From Mycolicibacter virginiensis (GTDB lineage Bacteria; Actinomycetota; Actinomycetes; Mycobacteriales; Mycobacteriaceae): 64,000 bases of DNA. The notes under the pieces are model-generated. The model was not told where the DNA came from. It made no database searches and saw nothing but the letters and a program-made list of their open reading frames with translations. Position 1 is the first letter of the stretch; every line of letters starts with the position of its first letter. Shown here in pieces: positions 9,530-19,542 of the stretch. The stretch covers positions 2,542,001-2,606,000 of the forward strand of contig NZ_CP092430.2 in assembly GCF_022374935.2 (NCBI RefSeq), in the 5' to 3' direction. The position numbers and the translations under genes are program-made.

Positions 9530-12500
9530 TCAGCGGTCGACATCTTCCTCCGGCGGCTGGATCGCGGCCAACACCTCGGTGGCCCGGTCCTCGGCCGACG
9601 GCCCCGCCGGGCCACCGGACAGCTCCGGGAACGCCGTGGCGACCATGTCCTCGAAGGTGCGGTCATTCGCGCCGGACTTGCCTTCCGCTGCCGCCGAGGC
9701 GGCCGGCACAGCCACCGGCCGCGCCCGCGCCGGGTGCTCGCGCACGTTCAGCGGCCACCAGAACCACCGCCCCAGCAGCGCCGCCATCGAGGGCATCATG
9801 AACGAGCGCACCACCAGCGTGTCGAACAACAGGCCGAGTCCGATCGTGGTGCCCACTTGGCCCACCACCCGCAGATCACTGACCAGCATGGACGCCATGG
9901 TGAAGGCGAACACCAGCCCGGCAGCCGTGACGACCTTGCCGGTGCCGCCCATGGTGCGGATGATGCCGGTCTTCAGTCCGGCGCCCATCTCCTCTTTGAA
10001 CCGCGCGACCAGGAGCAGGTTGTAGTCACAGCCCACCGCCAACAGGATGATCACCGACATCACCATCACCAGCCAGTGCAGGTTGATGCCGAAGATGTAC
10101 TGCCACAGCAGTACCGACAGCCCGAACGATGCTCCCAGCGACGCCAACACCGTCCCGACGATCACCACTGAGGCGATGAAGCTGCGCGTGATCAGCAGCA
10201 TGATGATGAAAATGATTGCCAGCGAGGTGATTCCGGCAATCAGTAGATCGTAGTCGGCGCTGCCCTGCAAGTCGTTGAAGAGCGCAGCGGTACCGGCGAC
10301 GTACACCTTGGCGTTCGACAGCGGGGTGCCCTTCAAGGACTCTGTGGCCGCCTTCTTGATCAGGTTGACCCGAGCCATGCCCTCCGGAGTCGCCGGGTAG
10401 CCGTCGTGGGTGATGAAGAAGCGCGCCGCGTGCCCGTCCGGCGACAGGAACAGCTGGACCACGCGTTTGAAGTCCGGGTTATCGAAGGCCTCCCGAGGCA
10501 GGTAGAACGAGTCGTCGCTCTTCGCCGCGTCGAAGTCCTGACCCATCGCGGCCGAGTCGCCGCCGACCTCCTCGAGCTGCGCCATGATCCCGGACATGGT
10601 GCTGTGCAACGTCAGCATCATGGTCTGCAGGCTGCGCATCGCGGCGATCTGCGCCGGCATCATCTCCAGCAGCTGCGGCGTCACCGCGTCGATATTGCTC
10701 ATGTCGGGCGCCAGCTCGTCGAGTTTCTCGGTGAGAAGGGTGGTGCCGTCCATCGATGCATACGCCGCCCGCAGTGACAGACACGTGGTGTCGCCGCGGC
10801 AATCCTTCCCTTCGACGGATTCACGCAACGCTTTGGAATTCTCGTTCAGATCGGCCATGTTGCCGCGCACCTGCGTGGCCAGGTCCCGCGCCTCCTGCGA
10901 GACACCGGTCGCGTGATGGGTGCTGGTGCCCAACTGCTGCATCAGCCCGTACATCCGCTGTAGCGAGGCGATAGTGCCCTCGAGATCGTTGGCCTGCTGG
11001 CGCATATCGGCCACCCGGCTCTTGACGAAGTCCAGGTTCTGCATCTGCCCGGCGCTCTGCATGCTGAGCAGGAACGGAATCGAGGTGTGACCGAGCGGGG
11101 TGCCCTCCGGCCGGGTCACTCCCTGCACCATGGCGACACCCTCGACCGCGAAGACGCTCTTGGCCAGCTTGTTGAGCACCAGGAAGTCCGCGGAATTGCG
11201 CATGTCGTGATCGGATTCGATCAGCAGCACCTCCGGCAGCAGGCGCGATTCCGGGAAGTGCCGCGCCGCGGCCGCCCAGCCGAGGTTGGCCGGGGTGTCC
11301 TGCGGGATGAACGACGGATCCTTGTAGCTGACCTTGTAGCCGGGCAGGGCGAGCAGGCCGATGAGTGCGATCGCGCAGGCGGCCACGAAGATGGGGCCGG
11401 GCCAGCGCACGATCGCCGTGCCCACTTTGCGCCAGCCGCGGTCGGACATCTTGCGCCGGGGTTCGAGCAGTCCGCGGCGCGTGGCGATCGCCAGGACCGC
11501 CGGAACCAGCGTCAGCGCGATCGCCACCGCGACCAGCATGCCGACCGCACACGGCACGCCCATGGTCTGAAACACCGGCAACCGGGTGAAGCTCAGGCAG
11601 AAGGTGGCGCCGGCGATGGTCAGGCCGGAGGCCAGTACCACATGGGCGACACCGCGATAGGTGGTGAAGTAGGCCGTCTCCGGGTCTTCGCCGGCATGGC
11701 GGGCCTCGTGGTAGCGGCCGATGAAGAAGATGCCGTAGTCGGTGCCGGCGGCGATCGCCAACGTCACCAGAATGTTGATCGCGAACGTGGACAGCCCGAT
11801 CAGGTCGTAGTGCCCCAGGAAGGCGACGATTCCCCGTGCCGCCGCCAGTTCGACCCCGACCACTGCCAGCAGCAACGCGACGGTGCTGAACGATCGGTAG
11901 AGCAGCAGCAGCATCAGCGAGATCACCGAGACGGTGGCCACCAGGATCTTGAGCACCGCTCGGTCGCCGCTGGAGTTCATGTCGGTGACCATCGGCGCCG
12001 GGCCGGTGACGTAGGCCCGGACCCCCTCGGGCGCCGGGGTGCGCGCCACGATGTCGCGGACCGCCTCGACCGAGTCGTTGGCCAGCGCCTCACCCTGGTT
12101 TCCGGCGAGGTTCAGCTGCACCAAAGCGGCCTTGCCGTCGGAACTCTGGGCGCCCCCCGCGGTCAGCGGATCGCCCCAGAAGTCCTGGATGTGCTGCACA
12201 TGCGTGGTGTCGGCGTTGAGCTGGGCGATCAGCTCGTTGTAGTAGTGGTGCGCGGCATCGCCGAGCGGCTCGTCGCCTTCGATGACGATCATCGCGGCAC
12301 TGTCGGTGTTGGACTCCGCGAAGTCGTGTCCGAGCCGGGCCATCGCCTGGATGGACGGTGAGTCTTTGGCGCTCAACGACACCGGGTGTTCTTTGGCGAC
12401 CTGTTCCAGCGGCGGGACGGCGACGCTCACCAACGCGGTGAGGGCAACCCAGCCCAGGATGATCGGCCACGCGAATCGGCGAACGAAGGCGGCCGCGGCC

Positions 12501-12535
12501 GAGCGCTCGTGGCTCGGGTGGTGTGTACGCGTCAC
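9530..12535 (-). CDS. MmpL-family RND lipid transporter (MmpL4/5-like)
   Basis: An inner-membrane RND transporter of about 1001 residues. It has two TM bundles, each with a TDYGIF/CDYNLLL-type GxxxDY motif ([18 protein letters not shown] and [17 protein letters not shown]) whose Asp-Tyr pair carries the proton relay. Between them lies the long periplasmic coiled-coil insert ([16 protein letters not shown]) with two nearby Cys (DCRGDTTC), as in MmpL4/MmpL5. [15 protein letters not shown] and [12 protein letters not shown] are also family-typical. No mmpS gene is adjacent. The start is taken as GTG 12535 (VTRTHHPSH), with AGGTGAGG upstream; TTG 12568 is an alternative. Its cargo could be a product of the lipid cluster, but this is only inferred from proximity. 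Confidence 0.94.
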   Translation of the reverse strand: MTRTHHPSHERSAAAAFVRRFAWPIILGWVALTALVSVAVPPLEQVAKEHPVSLSAKDSPSIQAMARLGHDFAESNTDSAAMIVIEGDEPLGDAAHHYYNELIAQLNADTTHVQHIQDFWGDPLTAGGAQSSDGKAALVQLNLAGNQGEALANDSVEAVRDIVARTPAPEGVRAYVTGPAPMVTDMNSSGDRAVLKILVATVSVISLMLLLLYRSFSTVALLLAVVGVELAAARGIVAFLGHYDLIGLSTFAINILVTLAIAAGTDYGIFFIGRYHEARHAGEDPETAYFTTYRGVAHVVLASGLTIAGATFCLSFTRLPVFQTMGVPCAVGMLVAVAIALTLVPAVLAIATRRGLLEPRRKMSDRGWRKVGTAIVRWPGPIFVAACAIALIGLLALPGYKVSYKDPSFIPQDTPANLGWAAAARHFPESRLLPEVLLIESDHDMRNSADFLVLNKLAKSVFAVEGVAMVQGVTRPEGTPLGHTSIPFLLSMQSAGQMQNLDFVKSRVADMRQQANDLEGTIASLQRMYGLMQQLGTSTHHATGVSQEARDLATQVRGNMADLNENSKALRESVEGKDCRGDTTCLSLRAAYASMDGTTLLTEKLDELAPDMSNIDAVTPQLLEMMPAQIAAMRSLQTMMLTLHSTMSGIMAQLEEVGGDSAAMGQDFDAAKSDDSFYLPREAFDNPDFKRVVQLFLSPDGHAARFFITHDGYPATPEGMARVNLIKKAATESLKGTPLSNAKVYVAGTAALFNDLQGSADYDLLIAGITSLAIIFIIMLLITRSFIASVVIVGTVLASLGASFGLSVLLWQYIFGINLHWLVMVMSVIILLAVGCDYNLLLVARFKEEMGAGLKTGIIRTMGGTGKVVTAAGLVFAFTMASMLVSDLRVVGQVGTTIGLGLLFDTLVVRSFMMPSMAALLGRWFWWPLNVREHPARARPVAVPAASAAAEGKSGANDRTFEDMVATAFPELSGGPAGPSAEDRATEVLAAIQPPEEDVDR

Positions 12536-12610
12536 TGTCCCAGGCCCCTCACCTGACAATGTGCCCAAACGATCACTGTAACCCCCTGTTCAGGACCGTA
12601 GCAGCGGAAG

Positions 12611-14107
12611 CTATCCGATCAGATAGTCCGAGAGTGGGAAGTGGTCCTGCTCCTTCACAGCGCTGCGTACCGAGGTGGGCCGGAACAGCGGGGCCTCGCC
12701 GGTGCTCTGGTTGAACCAGTAGGAATTCGATGTCGCGCAGTTGCCGAGGTGGAATACCGAGCTGTCCAGCAGGCCCATCATCCGCTCGTAGAACCGGGTG
12801 TTGGCCTCCTCGGTGACCTCGAACGTCTGCGCCTGACGCCGCTGCACTTCACCGAACAGCCGGTTCATGTGCCGGGTCTGGTATTCCACGGTGTTGAACC
12901 AGGACAACCCGACCCAGGAGAACGGGCTGGCCATGTTGATGAAGTTCGGGAACTGCGGGGCGGTCATGCCCTGGTATGCCTGGAAACGCGTCTCACGCCA
13001 CCACTTGCCCAGGTTGCGACCGCCGCGACCGATCACCTCGATCGCCGGCAGGTTGCCCTCCCAGACGTCGTATCCCGTTGCCAGCACCAGGGTGTCGATC
13101 TCGCGCTTTGTGCCGTCCCGCGCCACGATGCCGTCGGGTTCGATCCGCTCGATTCCCTCGGTCACCAGGTGCACATTCGGCTTGGCGAATGTCGGGTAGT
13201 AATTGTTGGAGATCGAGGGACGCTTGCAGCCGAAGTCGAAGTCGGGCGCCATCTTGCGGGCGAGCTCGGGATCCCGCACCGAGCGCCGCCGATGCCGTGC
13301 GGACTGGGCCGCCATCGCCTTGTTCAGGAACTTGAAGCGCCGATAGCGCCACATCGTCAGCACCATCATGAAGTCCGTGGTGTTGTCGGTGAGCCACCGG
13401 ACAATGCGCTGGGTGAACGGCACCCGGGCGAACATCCGTTGCACCACCGGCGGGAAGACCACATCGGACTTGGGTGTCACCAGAATCGGGGTGCGCTGAT
13501 ACACCGTCAGATCGGCGACCTCGTTGGCCAGCTCGGGGATCACCTGGATCCCGGTGGACCCGGTTCCGATGACCGCCGCCCGGCGGCCCGCCATCGAGTA
13601 GTCGTGGTCCCACTCCGCGGTGTGCACGATATGACCGGCGAACGTGTCGATGCCGGGGATGTCGGGAATCTTCGGCTGGCACAGGAAGCCGGTGGCGACG
13701 ATGAGGAACTGCGAGGTCAGCGTCTCACCGCCGGCCAGCGACGTTCGCCAGAGCTTTGCGTCCTCATCCCACTGGGCGCCGTCAACCGTGGTGTTGAAGC
13801 GCATGAACCGCGTCACGTCGTACTTGTCCGCCACATGCTCGGCATAGGCCTGGACCTCATTGCCGGGGGCAAACAGCCGCGACCAGTAGGGGTTGGGTTC
13901 GAACCAGTAGGAATAAGTAGTAGAGGGCTGGTCGACGGAGAGCCCCGGGTAGTGGTTGACCCGCCATGTTCCGCCCAGGCCGTCCAGGCGGTCGACGATC
14001 ACGATGTTGTCGTAGCCCAGCTTGTTGAGCTGGATAGCCGCACCGATGCCGCCGAACCCCGCGCCCACGATGACGGCTTGATAGTCCGGGTGTTGCTGGG
14101 TCCCCAT
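12611..14107 (-). CDS. flavin-containing (Baeyer-Villiger type) monooxygenase
   Basis: A 498-residue FAD/NADPH enzyme. It shows an FAD Rossmann motif (VGAGFGGIGAA, residues 15-25), the Baeyer-Villiger fingerprint FxGxxxHxxxW (FAGHIVHTAEW, about residues 158-168), and a second dinucleotide motif for NADPH (GTGSTGIQ, about residue 180). ATG-D-like VLATGYDVWEGN follows. Enzymes of this group insert oxygen next to a ketone or oxidise sulfur or nitrogen; mycobacteria have several, including EthA. The substrate is unknown. The start is ATG 14107, with no clear Shine-Dalgarno, so a leaderless message is possible. It diverges from the AurF-like gene. Confidence 0.9.
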   Translation of the reverse strand: MGTQQHPDYQAVIVGAGFGGIGAAIQLNKLGYDNIVIVDRLDGLGGTWRVNHYPGLSVDQPSTTYSYWFEPNPYWSRLFAPGNEVQAYAEHVADKYDVTRFMRFNTTVDGAQWDEDAKLWRTSLAGGETLTSQFLIVATGFLCQPKIPDIPGIDTFAGHIVHTAEWDHDYSMAGRRAAVIGTGSTGIQVIPELANEVADLTVYQRTPILVTPKSDVVFPPVVQRMFARVPFTQRIVRWLTDNTTDFMMVLTMWRYRRFKFLNKAMAAQSARHRRRSVRDPELARKMAPDFDFGCKRPSISNNYYPTFAKPNVHLVTEGIERIEPDGIVARDGTKREIDTLVLATGYDVWEGNLPAIEVIGRGGRNLGKWWRETRFQAYQGMTAPQFPNFINMASPFSWVGLSWFNTVEYQTRHMNRLFGEVQRRQAQTFEVTEEANTRFYERMMGLLDSSVFHLGNCATSNSYWFNQSTGEAPLFRPTSVRSAVKEQDHFPLSDYLIG

Positions 14108-14341
14108 AAGGTGAACACGCTACCGCAACGCCCTACTGTGGCGCTGTGCGCGCAGGTCAGCGGGACAAAGGCTAAGCCCCGCCTGAATATAAACTAATGG
14201 CCGCTGCTCGGTCGCGAGATGGCGGCAATCACACCGAAGTGTGGCGCCTCGCCTTAATGATTTGCCAATCTCCACGCTACGATTGGCCAAGCCGCGGCGC
14301 CTGCGGGCACCCGGACGCACTGACGGGGAGAGTGTTCGCCG
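14108..14341. other. divergent promoter region, 234 bases
   Basis: This sits between the monooxygenase (minus) and the AurF-like gene (plus) and must hold both promoters. It is lower in GC than the flanks (for example AATATAAACTAATGG at 14185-14200). No operator repeat or RNA structure was found. Confidence 0.5.
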
Positions 14342-15427
14342 ATGGCGATATGGATGGACATTTTGGGGACGGCGACCGCGCTGCTGGTTGCCAGTTCAGT
14401 GCTGATCGGCGGCGTTCGCGCTGTGGGTCGCTACCGGCGCAACATGGATGTCGCCGATGACGACCAATATTCGGCGACGCTGGCGAGTTTGTCGGCGAGC
14501 TCGGTGCGACGCCGCTTCGATCCCTTCACCGACATCGATTGGGACGCGCCCGAGCACGCCATCGTCGCCGACGACCCACGGTGGGTGTTGACCAACGACC
14601 CGCTGGCACGCACCGACTGGTACCGCAGCCAGCCGTTGGAGAGGCAGATCGCCATCGGAATGTGGCGGCAGGCCAACATCGCCAAGGTCACCCTGCAGTT
14701 CGAGAGCATGCTGATCCGGGGTTTGGTGCAGTACGCCTCACGGGTGCCCAACGGATCCCCTGAACATCGCTACTGCATGCATGAGACTGTCGAAGAGTGC
14801 AACCACGTCCTGATGTTTCAGGAGCTGGTGAATCGGATCGGCTTCGATGTTCCGGGCATGCAGTGGTGGATGCGCCTTCTCTCGCCGCTGATGCCGCTGT
14901 ACGCCGGGCCGTTTCCCAACGTGTTCTTCTTCGGTGTTCTGGCCGGCGAGGTACCGGTCGACGTGATCCAGACCAACGCGCTGCGGGAGGCTGAGGCAGG
15001 CCATCCAGTGGTGAAGAAGGTGATGGCCATTCACGTCGCCGAAGAGGCGCGTCACATCTCGTTCGCCCACACCTACCTGCGCAAGCGCGTTCCCCATGTG
15101 TGGCGGATCAACCGGTTTTGGATGTCGCTGTACGTCCCATTCGTGATGCGGTTGCTGGCAAAACCGATGGTGGTGCTGCCGGGCCGCTTCTTCCGGTATT
15201 TCGATGTCCCCCGGTCGGTGCGTAGGCAGCTGCGGGCCAGTTCGCCCGAGTTGAGACAGGCCCTGCAAGACACCTTCGCCGACATCCGGATGCTCTGCGA
15301 GGACATCGGTTTGATGTCTCCTGCCGGACGCCTGATGTGGCGCGTCTGCAAGATCGACGGGGCGCCGTCGCGCTACCGCGGCGAACCGCGGCGCACGCAG
15401 GCTCCGGCCCCGGTCACCGTCGGATAG
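14342..15427 (+). CDS. AurF-like diiron oxygenase
   Basis: A 361-residue protein with an N-terminal hydrophobic helix (about residues 6-25), then a ferritin-like diiron fold. Likely iron ligands are in FESMLI, ETVEECNHVLMFQE (about residues 148-161) and HVAEEARHISFAH (about residues 228-240). This arrangement matches the AurF/CmlI-type N-oxygenase family (PF11583). Those enzymes oxidise arylamines, but the mycobacterial members have no known substrate. The start is ATG 14342; ATG 14351 is an alternative. The methyltransferase follows after 31 bases but has its own likely promoter. Confidence 0.83.
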   Translation: MAIWMDILGTATALLVASSVLIGGVRAVGRYRRNMDVADDDQYSATLASLSASSVRRRFDPFTDIDWDAPEHAIVADDPRWVLTNDPLARTDWYRSQPLERQIAIGMWRQANIAKVTLQFESMLIRGLVQYASRVPNGSPEHRYCMHETVEECNHVLMFQELVNRIGFDVPGMQWWMRLLSPLMPLYAGPFPNVFFFGVLAGEVPVDVIQTNALREAEAGHPVVKKVMAIHVAEEARHISFAHTYLRKRVPHVWRINRFWMSLYVPFVMRLLAKPMVVLPGRFFRYFDVPRSVRRQLRASSPELRQALQDTFADIRMLCEDIGLMSPAGRLMWRVCKIDGAPSRYRGEPRRTQAPAPVTVG

Positions 15428-15443
15428 CGCGAACGCTGACCTG

Positions 15444-15459
15444 TGCCATACTTTCGGTA
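15444..15459 (+). promoter_or_regulatory. extended -10 promoter of a leaderless methyltransferase gene
   Basis: TGC-CATACT (15444-15452) is an extended -10 (TGn followed by NATACT). The sixth spacer base ends at 15458, so transcription should start on the A of ATG 15459, and no Shine-Dalgarno is present. The same arrangement occurs before the paralogous methyltransferase at 18717. CCATAC-TTTCG-GTATGG (15446-15462) is also a perfect inverted repeat that overlaps the start codon. Confidence 0.5.
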
Positions 15460-16292
15460 TGGTGCGTTCCCCATCTGAGACCTTGGAAAAAGTCGGTGCC
15501 GATCTGGTGTACCGCATCTCGGCGATGCCGCTGTACAAGAAGGCCTTCAAATACTGGTACCCGTTCATGACCAAGCGGATGGGACACGACGACGTCGTCT
15601 TCCTCAACTGGGGTTATGAGCAGGACCCGCCGCTGGGCCTGAAGCTCGACGAGACCGACGAACCCAACCGGTACTCGATCCAGCTCTACCACCAGACCGC
15701 CACCCAGATCGACCTGGCCGGCAAGAACGTGCTCGAAGTCAGCTCGGGCCACGGCGGCGGCGCGTCCTTCCTGGCACGTACCCTCAAGCCGGCCTCCTAC
15801 ACCGGCCTGGACTTCAACCCGGACGGCGTCGCCTTCTGCAAGAAGCGCCACCAGGTGCCCGGCTTGGACTTCGTGCAGGGTGACGCACTGAACCTGCCGT
15901 TCCCGGACAACACGTTCGACGCGGTGGTCAACGTCGAGGCGTCGCACATCTACCCGGACTTCGCACAGTTTGTTCGCGAGGTGGGTCGGGTGCTGCGTCC
16001 CGGCGGGCACTTCCTGCACACCGACTTCCGCGCCAAAGAGGACATCGAGTCCTGGCAGCAGACCCTGGCCACCCCGCCGCTGCGGCTGGTCAACGAGCGC
16101 GACATCAGCCGTGAGGTCGTTCGCGGCCTGGCGGCCAACTCGCCGCGCTCCAACGACCTGATCAACGAGCGGATGCCGTTCTTCCTGCGCCGCTTCGCTC
16201 GCGAATTCGCCGTGGTGGAGGGCTCGCTGTTCTACCGCGACCTGGATCGCGGGGAGATCACCTACCGCATTTTCGACCTCGTCAAAGACTGA
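15459..16292 (+). CDS. SAM methyltransferase, Rv2952/Rv1523-like (lipid O-methyltransferase)
   Basis: A 277-residue enzyme. It shows motif I VLEVSSGHGGGASFLAR (about residues 90-106), YTGLDFNPDGV, GDALNLPFPDNTFD and the C-terminal YRIFDLVKD. Length and pattern match the M. tuberculosis Rv2952 family, which O-methylates phthiotriol and phenolphthiotriol dimycocerosates, and the related glycopeptidolipid/LOS methyltransferases such as Rv1523. Because a phthiocerol-type PKS operon lies 15-40 kb away, methylation of its hydroxyl-bearing product is a reasonable inference. It is a paralogue of the gene at 18717. A strong terminator follows. Confidence 0.88.
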   Translation: MVRSPSETLEKVGADLVYRISAMPLYKKAFKYWYPFMTKRMGHDDVVFLNWGYEQDPPLGLKLDETDEPNRYSIQLYHQTATQIDLAGKNVLEVSSGHGGGASFLARTLKPASYTGLDFNPDGVAFCKKRHQVPGLDFVQGDALNLPFPDNTFDAVVNVEASHIYPDFAQFVREVGRVLRPGGHFLHTDFRAKEDIESWQQTLATPPLRLVNERDISREVVRGLAANSPRSNDLINERMPFFLRRFAREFAVVEGSLFYRDLDRGEITYRIFDLVKD

Positions 16293-16305
16293 GGACGCCG
16301 CGTCG

Positions 16306-16357
16306 AAGCGCCGGAGCAGATCGGGACACCCGTCCCGGCGCTCCGGCGCTTCTTTGC
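16306..16357 (+). terminator. intrinsic terminator after the first methyltransferase
   Basis: AAGCGCCGGAG (16306-16316) pairs perfectly with CTCCGGCGCTT (16341-16351), with a small inner hairpin (GGGAC/GTCCC), followed by CTTTGCT. It starts 14 bases after the stop codon and separates this gene from the P450 unit. Confidence 0.75.
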
Positions 16358-16469
16358 TGACCGACGTCCCTTCAGACGACGGAGGAAACCGGGTTAGGGT
16401 GGCGCCTACGGCCAATCGCGGCCCAAACGGGGCTCCAAACCCGACGATCGTGACGAGGGGCTTGCCTAG

Positions 16470-17828
16470 ATGGATCAGAAGGAATTGACGCGCCGGCTTC
16501 GTTTCCGCGCCAGCCTGCTCAAGATCGGCACCGATGGGCTGGTCGGCGTGGTCCGCGACCGGGCGACCGCCTATCGGTACGCCGTGACCAGACGCGAAAC
16601 GGCACCGCTGACCGACTTCGACCCGTTCGCTCGCGAGACGATGCGGGACCCTTATCCGGGATATCGCACGCTGCTGTCCGGCCCGAAGGTCTGGTACAGC
16701 CGTAAGCGCGGCATCTGGATCATCCCGGGATACGACGAGGTCCGCCAGGCGTTACGCGACGACGAGGCGTTGTCCTCGGCGGAGAGCCAGGCCCGCTTCC
16801 GGGTCCGGCTGCAGACCATGAACGCCACCGACCCGCCGGTGCACACTCGGCTGCGCCGGTCAGTATCCCGGGCTTTCACCCCCCGCGCGATGAAATCGTG
16901 GGAGATCAACATCAACCGCGCCGCCGACGAACTCGTCGCCGAGATGATCAAACGTGGACGCGTCGAGATTGTGGCCGACCTAGCCAAACCCCTGCCGAAC
17001 CGGCTGATCACCATGATGCTGGCGATACCGCAGGAAGACCGCCACCAATTCTTGGAGTGGGCCGACACCATCAATGAGGCCGCGTTCGCGCCGCTGTCGT
17101 TGCGCGGGATGACGATGAACATGCGGTCGAGTCAGGCGGTCATCGCGATGCACCGCAGCCTTGACCCGATGATCAAGGCGCGCCGCGAGGCCCCCGGCGA
17201 CGACCTGATCTCGATGCTGGCGGCGCCCAGTGGTGACGACACCCTCTCCGATGACGAGGTGTTCTGGACGGCGTCGATGCTCGTCGGCGCCGGCAGCGAA
17301 ACCACGACAAATCTGATCTCGGGATTGTTTCTGACGCTGGCACAGCGCCCGGACGTCTACGCCCGGCTGCGCGAGCACCCCGAGCTGATTCCCGCGGCGA
17401 TCGAAGAACAGCTGCGGCTGGTCTCCCCCGTTCAAGGCTTCTACCGAACTGCCACCCGCGACTATCGGGTCGGCGACCACGTCATCCCGGCCGGTGCGCG
17501 GGTCTTGGTGCTGTATGCGGCCGGCAACCGCGACCCCCTGCACTACCCCGATCCCGACACTTTCGATCTGGACCGCAATCCGACCGACCACCTCGCATTC
17601 GGTGGCGGGGCCCACTACTGCCTGGGCACCCACCTGACCCGCATCGAGGTGAGCCGGGTACTGACGCAACTGATTCCCCATGTCAGAGAGATCCGGCTCG
17701 ACGGGGAATACCGCTACCTGGTCAATGCGACCATGCGCGGCCTGGAGCACCTGCCCGTCGAGTTGGTGCCCGCCGAAACCGGCGTGGACCCCTCGCCCGC
17801 ACAGTCCGGCAACATCGGCACCCGATGA
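16470..17828 (+). CDS. cytochrome P450 monooxygenase
   Basis: A 452-residue P450. It shows the I-helix oxygen-binding motif VGAGSETTT (about residue 272), ExxR as EEQLR (about residue 312), and the haem-binding loop FGGGAHYCLGTHLTR with the cysteine ligand near residue 379. TDPPVHTRLRR, common in bacterial P450s, lies near residue 120. The start is ATG 16470, with GAGGGG upstream. Its stop overlaps the SDR start (ATGA), so the pair is translationally coupled. Both sit between two Rv2952-like methyltransferases, suggesting lipid tailoring; substrate unknown. Confidence 0.95.
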   Translation: MDQKELTRRLRFRASLLKIGTDGLVGVVRDRATAYRYAVTRRETAPLTDFDPFARETMRDPYPGYRTLLSGPKVWYSRKRGIWIIPGYDEVRQALRDDEALSSAESQARFRVRLQTMNATDPPVHTRLRRSVSRAFTPRAMKSWEININRAADELVAEMIKRGRVEIVADLAKPLPNRLITMMLAIPQEDRHQFLEWADTINEAAFAPLSLRGMTMNMRSSQAVIAMHRSLDPMIKARREAPGDDLISMLAAPSGDDTLSDDEVFWTASMLVGAGSETTTNLISGLFLTLAQRPDVYARLREHPELIPAAIEEQLRLVSPVQGFYRTATRDYRVGDHVIPAGARVLVLYAAGNRDPLHYPDPDTFDLDRNPTDHLAFGGGAHYCLGTHLTRIEVSRVLTQLIPHVREIRLDGEYRYLVNATMRGLEHLPVELVPAETGVDPSPAQSGNIGTR

Positions 17829-18655
17829 GCGCCCAGCCCGTAGCGCTGGTCACCGGGGCGACGAGCGGGATTGGCGAGGCGAGCGCCGATCGATTGCAGG
17901 CCGGCGGTTATCGGGTCTTTGCGGTGGGACGCAATCCCGAAGCGCTGCAACGGCTTGCGGCGCGTGGACTGAACGCCCGCGCGCTCGACGTCACCGATGA
18001 AGCCGCGGTGGATCGGCTCGTCGCCGAGATCGAATCCGATCATGGCGCGGTAGATGTGCTGGTCAACAGCGCTGGATTTCCGCTGACGAGTCCGCTCGAG
18101 CAGTTGGCTCTCGACGACCTGCGCAGCCTCTTCGAGACCAATGTGGTTGCGACGCTTCACTTAGCCCAGGCAGTGCTGCCGGGAATGCGGCAGCGCGGGT
18201 CCGGCGTCATCGTCAACATCGGCAGCACCGGTGGGCGTTTCGCCAGCCCGGGCGCCGGCGGCTATCACGTGATCAAGTACGGCATGGAGGCGCTATCACT
18301 GTCCCTGCGTGCCGAAGTGGCGCCGTTCGGGGTACGTGTGGTGCTGCTCGACCCGACCGCTGTGCGGACGCCGTTCGTCACCTCGCAGCAGGAGGCTCGT
18401 CCGTCCTATGCCGCCGATGACCCCTACGGCGGCTTCAAGATCCGTTACGCCGACAACACGCGTCAGCTCTCGGCAAAGCGCGGAGTGATGATCGAACCCG
18501 ACGTGGTCGCGCGCGCCGTACTGCGCGTAGTGCGAGCCAAGAATCCCCGGCCGCGCTACGTCGTTGGACTGTCCGGCAAGGCCACCGTGTTTGCCCGAGC
18601 CCTGCTTACCGACCGGATGTGGGACCGAATCCTGATGCGCGGACTACGCGACTGA
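17825..18655 (+). CDS. short-chain dehydrogenase/reductase
   Basis: A 276-residue classical SDR. It shows the NAD(P) motif TGATSGIG (residues 10-17), DVTD, NSAG in place of NNAG, the catalytic Ser in NIGSTGG, and YHVIK (YxxxK) near residue 152. The four-base overlap with the P450 gene suggests the two work on the same molecule, for example hydroxylation followed by oxidation to a ketone, or ketone reduction. Phthiodiolone-type ketoreduction is done by an unrelated F420 enzyme in M. tuberculosis, so an analogous role here would be speculative. Confidence 0.92.
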   Translation: MSAQPVALVTGATSGIGEASADRLQAGGYRVFAVGRNPEALQRLAARGLNARALDVTDEAAVDRLVAEIESDHGAVDVLVNSAGFPLTSPLEQLALDDLRSLFETNVVATLHLAQAVLPGMRQRGSGVIVNIGSTGGRFASPGAGGYHVIKYGMEALSLSLRAEVAPFGVRVVLLDPTAVRTPFVTSQQEARPSYAADDPYGGFKIRYADNTRQLSAKRGVMIEPDVVARAVLRVVRAKNPRPRYVVGLSGKATVFARALLTDRMWDRILMRGLRD

Positions 18656-18701
18656 TGGTGCCGCAGCCATAGGCCCGGCCTCGGCACGCTCGTGCGAATC
18701 G

Positions 18702-18717
18702 TGAGATACTTTTTCGA
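18702..18717 (+). promoter_or_regulatory. extended -10 promoter of a leaderless methyltransferase gene
   Basis: TGA-GATACT (18702-18710) is followed by six bases and then ATG 18717, exactly the geometry seen before the paralogue at 15459. No Shine-Dalgarno is present, so a leaderless transcript is likely. Shared promoter geometry suggests joint control or recent duplication of the promoter with the gene. Confidence 0.5.
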
Positions 18718-19538
18718 TGGTCACGATGAACCGCCTGATCTTCAATCCGGTATCCCACCGCGTCATGACGAACCCGTTCGTCTACCACCTGCTGTTCACC
18801 TCGTTTGTGACCAAGCGGTTCTCGACCCAGACCAAGATGCTCAGCGGTGACGACTGGCTGTTCCTCAACTACGGCTACGAAGAGGACCCGCCGATGGCGG
18901 TGCCGCTGGAAGCCTCGGACGAGCCGAACCGGTTCTTCATCCAGCAGTACCACCGCACCGCCGCCCAGGCTGATCTGGCCGGCAAGAAGGTGCTCGAGGT
19001 GAGCTGTGGCCACGGGGGCGGCGCGTCCTATGTGGCGCGCACCTTCAAGCCCGCCTCCTACACCGGCCTGGACCTCAATGAGACCGCTATCGAGTTCTGC
19101 CGAGAGCGCCACCAGCTGCCCGGGATGGACTTCGTGCAGGGCGACGCCGAGAATCTGCCCTTCGAGGACGGCTCGTTCGACGTGGTATTCCAAGTGGAGG
19201 CATCGCACCTGTACCCGCACCCGGCCAAATTCTTCAACGGCGCGGCGCGGGTGCTGGCCCCGGGCGGGCACTTCCTCTACACCGATTTCCGACGCCGCAG
19301 CGAGCTGGCCCGCTGGGATGCCGAGCTGGCCGCCACGGGATTGCGGCTGGTGTCGCAGGAGGACATCAGCATGGACGTGTTGCGCGGAAATGAGAAAAAC
19401 TTGGCCCGCAAGCAGGACATGATCGCCCACCACGGCGGTCTGGCCCGCTTCGCCAGCGCCGCAACCGACTGGACCTTCAACGGCGCGTTGAAGAACGGCG
19501 AATTCGTCTACCGCCTGTACCACTTCACCAAGGACTGA
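18717..19538 (+). CDS. SAM methyltransferase, Rv2952/Rv1523-like (lipid O-methyltransferase)
   Basis: A 273-residue paralogue of the methyltransferase at 15459. It shows VLEVSCGHGGGASYVAR (motif I), YTGLDLNETAIEFC, GDAENLPFEDGSFDV, EASHLYPH and a YRLYHFTKD end. The wording EEDPPM...LEASDEPNR and SCGHGGGASY is close to Rv2952 of M. tuberculosis as I remember it, closer than the first paralogue. A second in-frame ATG lies at 18726. With the other copy it brackets the P450-SDR pair, which suggests a four-gene tailoring set for a hydroxylated lipid. Confidence 0.88.
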   Translation: MVTMNRLIFNPVSHRVMTNPFVYHLLFTSFVTKRFSTQTKMLSGDDWLFLNYGYEEDPPMAVPLEASDEPNRFFIQQYHRTAAQADLAGKKVLEVSCGHGGGASYVARTFKPASYTGLDLNETAIEFCRERHQLPGMDFVQGDAENLPFEDGSFDVVFQVEASHLYPHPAKFFNGAARVLAPGGHFLYTDFRRRSELARWDAELAATGLRLVSQEDISMDVLRGNEKNLARKQDMIAHHGGLARFASAATDWTFNGALKNGEFVYRLYHFTKD

Positions 19539-19542
19539 GCGG

